A program made the position numbers and the translations under genes. A stretch of DNA of 64,000 nt from Diploscapter coronatus (lineage: Eukaryota > Nematoda > Chromadorea > Rhabditida > Rhabditidae): positions 81,173,249 through 81,237,248 of the forward strand of contig OZ038423.1 of the NCBI GenBank assembly GCA_964036155.1, in the 5' to 3' direction. A model generated the notes under the pieces. The model worked only from the letters and a program-made list of their open reading frames with translations, was not told the DNA's origin and ran no database searches. Shown in pieces: positions 57,956-64,000 of the stretch; the stretch's first letter is position 1; every line of letters starts with the position of its first letter.

Positions 57956-58344
57956 TGTCCGTTTTAAAATCCTCACGGTCGCCAAATTGCCTGTCGGTAC
58001 GTTCCGGAGGTGTTCAAACGCGGTAATAACTCTCCAAATTTCCTCCCAGCTCTTCAAATTTCACGACATTCAAATTTTTGCATGAAACTTCATTTCATCG
58101 TTTCGAGAAACAATCATCAAAATCAACAGCAAAGGAGAACAAAAGACGATTGATAGTTCTAGATTCTAAATTTTCAACTAATGAAAGGGAAAGAGCTACT
58201 ATTGCAGGGGGTACGTTAAATCCGGACTCAAAGTTTTCATTTTTATATGAAATCCATCGAATTAAGATTGAATAAAATCCAGAAGTACGAAATCTAAGAA
58301 TTAAAAGAAAACAATATATCCGAATATATGAAATCCCCCTTGCT

Positions 58345-60344
58345 CTATTTGCCCTTCTTGACGAATTTGTCGTATCTCAGCCACCACTCGTCCCAATCGT
58401 TGCCCTGATCGCGTTTATGCTCGGGGAACTCGATCAGCGGATCGGGATGCAGCTCTTCGAATAGGACGCCGCCTCGTTCGACCTGAAATTTTGTTTATAC
58501 TTATTATTTTATCTAGGAAAAAAGACTCGAAAAGTATATCGGTTGAAAAATAATAGTGAATATTGTTATCGAATTATTCTTTTTTTTTCTTTTGAAAAGG
58601 AAGATTAGAAGCTTTAGAATTTCAGATTTTTCTATAAAATCTGTCAAAATTTTACATTCGGTCCCGGCTCATCGGTCCAATTCGTGTACCATTGTCGATA
58701 GTCGTAGTTGCGAAAATCGACTGCGAAAACGATGGTTCCTGAAAGTAGAAAGTTCAACAAAAAATTAGATAATCTTCTACTAGTAAGAAAAAAATATATT
58801 TTTCAAGAATTTCGCATTTTCTAAGGTCAAATAAGGTAGAAAAAAGTACTGTATTGGTCAAATGAAGTAATAGTTCGTATGTTAAAAAGCGTTGTTGCGA
58901 AAAATGTGCGTATATTGCTCGTCATGACTATGCGCGCAAAGAGGAAGGCTAGAGCGCAGAAAAAGAAGAGTCAGCGAATGACGATGGAAGAGTGGAGTAG
59001 TATTATCGATTGAAGAGAACGTCGATATTCAAAAGCTACACGTTCTTCGTCTCTCGTTTCTCTTCTACGCGACACTATTTCGCTCCCAAATTCGATTTCT
59101 AATTGCGGAATGAATATCGACTTTCTCTCCAATCAACAATAACGATAACGATACGCAGTTTCCTCTGTATCTCCTCGCTATGTTTTCAAACGCACGAACT
59201 TTCACTTCGTTTTGACCGATACAATCACAAATATGTATACCATGTTCTCTGGCTTTGAGTAGAGCCGCTTTGAGCATAGCGTACTGTTCTCTGCACAATC
59301 CGGACTTGTGAATATCGATGGGTTCATGCGTTCCATCTGCCAAAAACTGCTCGATTAGCGCCGGATTACGGTAGTCGAAGAACAGGTACTCGTCACGACA
59401 GATCTATGTAATTTATCCTTTTATTTTCAAATTTTTCGATTTTTAACAATTCAATGTTTTTTTTTCAAAAATTCTATGGGATCTGATTAAAACCAATTAT
59501 TATTCTTTCAAAAATACTCGCCTACATTGTATTTGTTAAAAATCCATAGCAAACAGTTGATTGAGGGATAAGTCTTCCCCAAAAATATGGTGAATAAAAA
59601 ATAAAATTTTTTAAATTAATAAAAATCCTACCGGACAAGGATTAGCCCTGTTGAACCGTCCATGTTTGTCGATGCAGAACAGGCGCGGGGGAGGGGCCAA
59701 AATCGCCTGCCCTTTCAGATTCCTTTTGTACCAGCGGTGCACCGGCAGATCCTTGTAGGCGTCTTCGTAGGCTGAGAAATTTGACTTCTTTCACAGGGCT
59801 GTAAATGTGGTACACACGCACATAACGAGAGTATCTTTTCGAGAGAGCATGCCTTCTTTTCTCTCTCGAAAAGACGTACTATCTTGTTATGCGCGTCTAG
59901 CACATTTACAGCCCTGTTCCTTCTATTTTTTAAATGTCAAGATTCAGATAACAAACTGAAGATATTTTTACGAGATTTTACAATTAAGTCGAACAAAAAT
60001 TATACAGATTTGACAAAATCAACGAGTATTCTACAAGAATTCTTGAAATAAAATTTTTTTTAAGAATTACATTTTTAAATCTACCTTTACTCTTCATATA
60101 GGCCAATTGCTCTTCGATGGAGTGTTTTGGCTTGTAGAGGCCTTTCTTCTTTTCGATGTGGTTGAACGCCCATCCGACCTGAAGATTGAGGTGGATATAT
60201 GAAAGCCATTTTTTAAAAAGAGAATATAAAATGTCCTACCTCTTCCGGAGGTAAAACCGGCAAATCCTTTTTCCTGACTTTGTCCGAACAAGATGCAGAG
60301 GCGTGAAGCATCCGCACGGAAATGGATCTCAGATTTGAGAGCAT
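58345..60344 (-). CDS. mrps-18B: Mitochondrial small ribosomal subunit protein S18B (mS40)
   Basis: Structural protein of the mitochondrial 28S subunit. Start ATG at 60344, one base after an acceptor (attttctcag), a strong trans-splice signal. MLSNLRSISVRMLHASASCS looks like a mitochondrial presequence. Family blocks: VGWAFNHIEKKKGLYKPKHS, HRWYKRNLKGQAILAPPPR, NPCPICRDEYLFFDYRNPAL (S18 Cys motif), SGLCREQYAMLKAALLKARE, YDYRQWYTNWTDEPGP. It ends LRYDKFVKKGK, stop at 58345-58347. Seven exons. The intron at about 59194-58738 (or with a donor nearer 59148) holds a family D element; which donor is used is unclear because the first GT after RRYRG gives the wrong phase, whereas C|GTGCGT at about 59193 keeps it. 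The AP-3 mu gene ends 208 bases upstream. Confidence 0.9.
59006..59136. mobile_element. MITE family D, copy 3 (S18B intron)
   Basis: Ends atcgattgaagagaacgtcg and gactttctctccaatcaac, with cgatattcaaaagctacacg and attgcggaatgaatatcg inside. Its right end abuts the S18B reading frame, leaving the frame open into the element. Confidence 0.85.
59794..59916. mobile_element. MITE family A, copy 3 (S18B intron)
   Basis: Best preserved copy: cagggctgtaaatgtggtac and ctagcacatttacagccctg, core ttttcgagagagcatgcctt and cttttctctctcgaaaag. Confidence 0.93.
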
Positions 60345-60551
60345 CCTGAGAAAATACGTCTTTTTGTTAATTTAGAAGAAAAAATTACAACCACAATACG
60401 ACAAGATAATATTACGAGTTTTCAAACTCATATAAATCATGTTTTAAGAAACACAAATTTTCAGGAATATTTATTAGCACCATCACAAGTTTTCAATTTC
60501 AATAAATTAAAAATAAATAAATTGAAAAAATCGATAAATTGAACAAAAACT

Positions 60552-62904
60552 CTAAGTCCTGACTTGGAACTTGCCAGCTTTGGTGATATATTTCACGCCT
60601 TTAAAGGGCTTGTATTTCTCACCAAACATATCGAGACGGTTCACCTAAAAGTACAAAAATTTAATAATAGAAAAAATAAAATAAAAAAACTACCTTCAAG
60701 CCGCTAACCGCCAGCTGGTTTATTTTGAATTTCAAGGTTATTGGTGGGGGCTCCACTGTGCTTGTTCCAGAGACGGATACCTAAAATTGACAAAAGTCTC
60801 GTCTTGCCCAAATCTGTTTCAAACTACAAATTATCCAAGAATCCAAAAAAATTAAATTAAAAATAAAAATCTTACCGATCCCTTCAAAGTCGGTGGTTTT
60901 CCGAGTTCGATCTTTCCCACATTCCACTGTAGAACCCTCGTCGTGGGGTCGAAGGAGTATTTTCCGTGGGTGGGAATCAAGTTGCAATTCATAATCGTCT
61001 TAGGCATTGCCATTTCAACAACGACGTCTTCTAGCTGAAATTTTTAAATTTAGAGACTACGATAATTACGGTAATCCTATCCTAGAAAAATTTGCATGAT
61101 TTCACAAGACTCGTTAGAACGAAAATAGTTTGAAAAATCAATAATCATTGGTTTTTGTGTTTACAAAGCCGTAATAGAGTAAATAAATGGTGTTGGAGAA
61201 AATTCAAGAATCATTCATTTTTGCAAGATGCTTACGAAACCGAAAAAAACTAATGAAAGATGCTGTAAAAATTAAATGCTCACGATTTTCCCCATGCTTT
61301 GTTTCGGGCCTACAGTCAGCTCGATTCGGCTAGTCTGACCGCCTTTCAGAGAAATATTATGACGCACGTAAATAGGGATGGCGACCATGCTAAAATTAAA
61401 AAAAAAAATTATCGTAGAAATATCGACGTCTTACTTTTGTGCTCCAATGTGATAGGATAAAAGTCGGAAATTTCCGTCTGGGGGCACGAAAGAAAGGACC
61501 CGCTCGTTCTAAAAAATATAATTAAAAAAAAATTATTTTTGAAATTTTACCTCCCATCGCTTAAACCTGACGCAGGGGTGGAAAGATACGTCGTCCAAAA
61601 GTCTCGGATTGATCAAAGTCATCGTCAAATCTGGCATTCCGGAGAGTTTGCAGCAAACCTCGATCTGAAAATGGAAAAAATAGTTGTTTTTCATCTTTCA
61701 TCATTTTAAAATTTAGTCTAAAAATCACAAATTTCCTCATCCTATGTCAAAATAGTCCAACTGTCAGAAGTACAAAAAAGAGTCACATGTTAAAGTATAG
61801 CCCATAAAGTCGTCTTGTTATATTTTCGAACTATAGTAACCCTTACCGATCCTTGAATCTCCGCGAATACAGTCGAGCCTTGTTTGTCGATGATCGCATC
61901 GATTTCTTCGATGACGTCAAAATAGGCCTCGTTGTTAGTGTATTTCACGCCTTGTCTTCTCCAAGGCACGTTCGACAGTTGGCCGGTCGGTAGCGTGTCG
62001 GACATGTTCGTGCGGCCGGTTACCTGAATTTCATTTTTCTCTGGTAAAAATACTTTTCTGGTTAAGATTGTATCCTTTCATAGCTTGCAAAATTTAAAAT
62101 TATTGAAAAAAATTTTTAAATCTACCTGATTCGCAATATTCCTCAAGAAGTTGGGCGGCTTGATCAAATCTTGCAGAATGTTCAACTCGGTGACGAGAGG
62201 ATAGCCGTTGTCTAGCATTTCGTCGAGAAGCTGAGTTTTTAAGAATTAAAACATAAAATAACTAAAGTTTTTAAAAAATAAATTAAGAAAAAACCTCAAA
62301 AACTAAGACCAAATTTTCCTTGATCGACGAATCAGAGCACTCGTCGAAATATTGAGTCAGGGTTTGAACGACTCGGTGCAGGAATTCTATCGCCATCAAG
62401 GGGGCGGCTGCAATGAAACAAATTGTTAAAATGGCAGAATAAAAATTTTAAAACAAACAAAAAAGATCAAAATATTAAGAAAGATAAATAAATAAAAATA
62501 CAAATTACTTTCGACCGTTGTCACCGCAATGAAGTAAAGTTGATTGTGGTAAACGTTGATCAGATAGTGATGCGGAGTGGAAATGACTGGAATCACATCT
62601 TCTGGATGAGTGGCCTGAAAGGAAATTAAATTTTGAAAAATTAATTTAAAAATGTAAAATTTGATTTATTTTTTATTAAAAAACAGCTTCCTGAACTAAT
62701 AATCTTCGAAAGAAATAAAATTTAAAAATGGCAATTTTACGAACCCGCTTTTGCTGGTCGAAAAAATAGTCACATATCGAGCGGTGAATCACCGATTTCC
62801 AATGCTTCTCGAGAATTACATCCCTGAAAAGAATTATTTGTCTTAGATTAGAAAATAAAATATATATACCCCGTCGTGTTGACGATAAACAAACTGTTGA
62901 GCAT
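60552..62904 (-). CDS. apm-3: AP-3 adaptor complex subunit mu
   Basis: Medium subunit of AP-3, which sorts cargo from endosomes to lysosomes and lysosome-related organelles; binds Tyr-based signals. Start ATG at 62904 (MLNSLFIVNTTG, exon 62904-62870). The longin-like N-domain has DVILEKHWKSVIHRSICDYF, VISTPHHYLINVYHNQLYF and EMLDNGYPLVTELNILQDL. The mu homology domain has DTLPTGQLSNVPWRRQGVKY, AYFDVIEEIDAIIDKQGST, LDDVSFHPCVRFKRWE, PPDGNFRLLSYHIG and the C-terminus VNRLDMFGEKYKPFKGVKY then ITKAGKFQVRT. Stop at 60552-60554. About 12 exons and roughly 415 residues, the normal size. Every conserved block is present. First gene of the minus-strand run in this window. Confidence 0.97.
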
Positions 62905-63147
62905 GAGGCTTCAGAATATCGACGTCCCTAGGATTACTGTAGTTCAGAAGACGTCAAAATCAAAAACAATACAGTAATTTGAATTCATAAAATCGTGGAA
63001 ATTGATAAAATCTTTAAAATTATCGGAAATTGGAATGGGCTAAATAAAACTACACGATGCGCTGAAAGACCGCTAAATACAGGACAGGAATTGGAAGAAG
63101 GAAAGCGAATTGAAAGTTGGTTAAAATTCGAATTCAAGTTAAAAGAA
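62905..63147. promoter_or_regulatory. Upstream region of AP-3 mu
   Basis: About 240 bases with no exon. Contains ggattactgtag and its inverse acagtaatt, a motif pair found in many introns of the window. It should include the AP-3 mu promoter. Confidence 0.4.
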
Positions 63148-63972
63148 CCCATTCAAAAGGGTTTTATATTAAAAAAGAAAAGCGGAGGTTGTTTTATTCA
63201 TGAAAAGCGCTCTATTTGTATCCAAGAGTGATTCCCACGAAAGGAGATCAACCAGTATTCTTAAAATCTCGATGTCCGTTGCTCGTACATCATCCAGGTA
63301 AAAATATTTAGTGACTGATTCCATATTTGAGGGACTTTCACCTGCGAATAAAACCGACGCGCCTCCTAGATAGTTTGATTAATTAATATTTATTCTTGTA
63401 GAATGCACGTTTAACAATCGGAGAATCTTCTTTCAGTGATCGACCAGTTATCTACTAGAGTGATCTCACAAAGATAATTCATAAGTGGTGATGTAGATAT
63501 CCATTAGAGAAATTGTAATGCCCTGCTGGGTCCTGTAGGGTGGTGGCAAGAGGACAGTACCTTTTCCCAAACAGGTGTCTTGCGAGCGCCGGTGATTAGA
63601 ATAATCAGCCTATTTGGTAGCGGTGAATAATAAAGTTTATATCAGAACAAGCGAAGAGAATAAGAATAAATATCTTCCCAGCAAGAGTCATATCATGCGA
63701 CAAAACATTACTTGTGCGCTAGCACAGAAAGTTTTATTAAGAAAGTTCAAGGGGGGGCGCGTCGGTTGTATTCGCAGGTGAAAGTCTCTCAAACATGGAA
63801 TCAGTCATCAAAATATTTTTACTTGGGTGATGTACGAGCAACGAACATCGAGATTTTAAGAATATTGGTTGATCTCCTTTCGTGGGAATCACTCTTGGAT
63901 ACAAATAGAGCGCTTTTCATGAATAAAGCAACCTCCGCTTTTCTTTTTTAATATAAAACCCTTTTGGACGGG
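63148..63972. mobile_element. 825-bp foldback element with long inverted arms
   Basis: Left arm 63148-63366 and right arm about 63754-63972 are inverted copies of about 220 bases and roughly 95% identity by eye. Ends are cccattcaaaagggttttat and ataaaacccttttggacggg. The 390-base middle has no open frame of note. Arms keep shared blocks gaaaagcggaggttg and aaaggagatcaacca. No clear target duplication was visible, so it may be a non-autonomous DNA transposon or the terminal part of a larger rearranged one. Confidence 0.85.
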
Positions 63973-64000
63973 TATTGAAGACTTTGATCTGAATGCAGCT

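Noticed and set aside
62995..63231. 78-residue frame at the right edge (and its counterpart at 63712-63951)
   Set aside because: The first ends inside the left arm and the second spans the right arm of the foldback element; no protein feature is visible.
1..64000. CRISPR arrays, bacterial operons, phage or insertion sequences
   Set aside because: Spliceosomal introns throughout and eukaryote-only genes; no regularly spaced direct repeats were seen.

Overview
The window is nuclear DNA from a nematode, most like a free-living rhabditid (clade V type). Genes are cut into many short exons; introns start GT and end TTTCAG or TTTTAG; several start codons sit 1-18 bases after a good 3' splice site, as expected for spliced-leader trans-splicing; and the products are nematode-like, including a Hunchback-like HBL-1 with lin-4 and let-7 seed matches in its 3' UTR. 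Genus is not determinable from what I can see. Gene models were built by hand from splice signals, reading frame and remembered family sequence, so internal exon edges may be off by a few bases.

Layout. 1-986 (-): 5' part of an unrecognised gene running off the left edge. 1995-11355 (-): eIF3a, about 32 exons. 12343-19220 (+): KCMF1-like ZZ-finger ubiquitin ligase, divergent from eIF3a. 21146-28388 and beyond (-): hbl-1, convergent with KCMF1, with a 1.4 kb 3' UTR. 28.6-40.5 kb: 12 kb with no well-supported gene, full of purine/pyrimidine tracts, a recurring GAAATAGTATG motif, tRNA-like fragments and decayed repeats; probably hbl-1 upstream DNA. 40565-43479 (+): DHHC palmitoyltransferase. Then a run of six minus-strand genes, listed left to right: pelota (43783-46252), a secreted BPI/LBP-type lipid-binding protein (46797-49784), an MBLAC1-like metallo-beta-lactamase-fold hydrolase (51171-52077), a Regnase/ZC3H12-like protein with an eroded nuclease site (52547-57955), mitochondrial ribosomal protein S18B (58345-60344) and AP-3 mu (60552-62904). 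The right edge holds an 825-bp foldback element.

Functional themes are mostly housekeeping and RNA biology: translation initiation (eIF3a), ribosome rescue (pelota), mitochondrial translation (mS40/MRPS18B), mRNA decay (Regnase-like), protein turnover (KCMF1), membrane traffic and lipidation (AP-3 mu, DHHC) and developmental timing (hbl-1). Small spacers between AP-3 mu, S18B and the Regnase-like gene, and between eIF3a and the left-edge gene, leave polycistronic transcription possible.

The most unusual content is non-coding. (1) Two introns of the BPI-like gene are copies of one short sequence, and introns in three neighbouring genes share palindromic GGCGTTAT/ATAACGCC ends: candidate introner-like elements. 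(2) At least eight families of small inverted-repeat elements (MITE-like) lie in introns; three families with different termini share one core hairpin. (3) Several short dispersed motifs recur that no gene feature explains.
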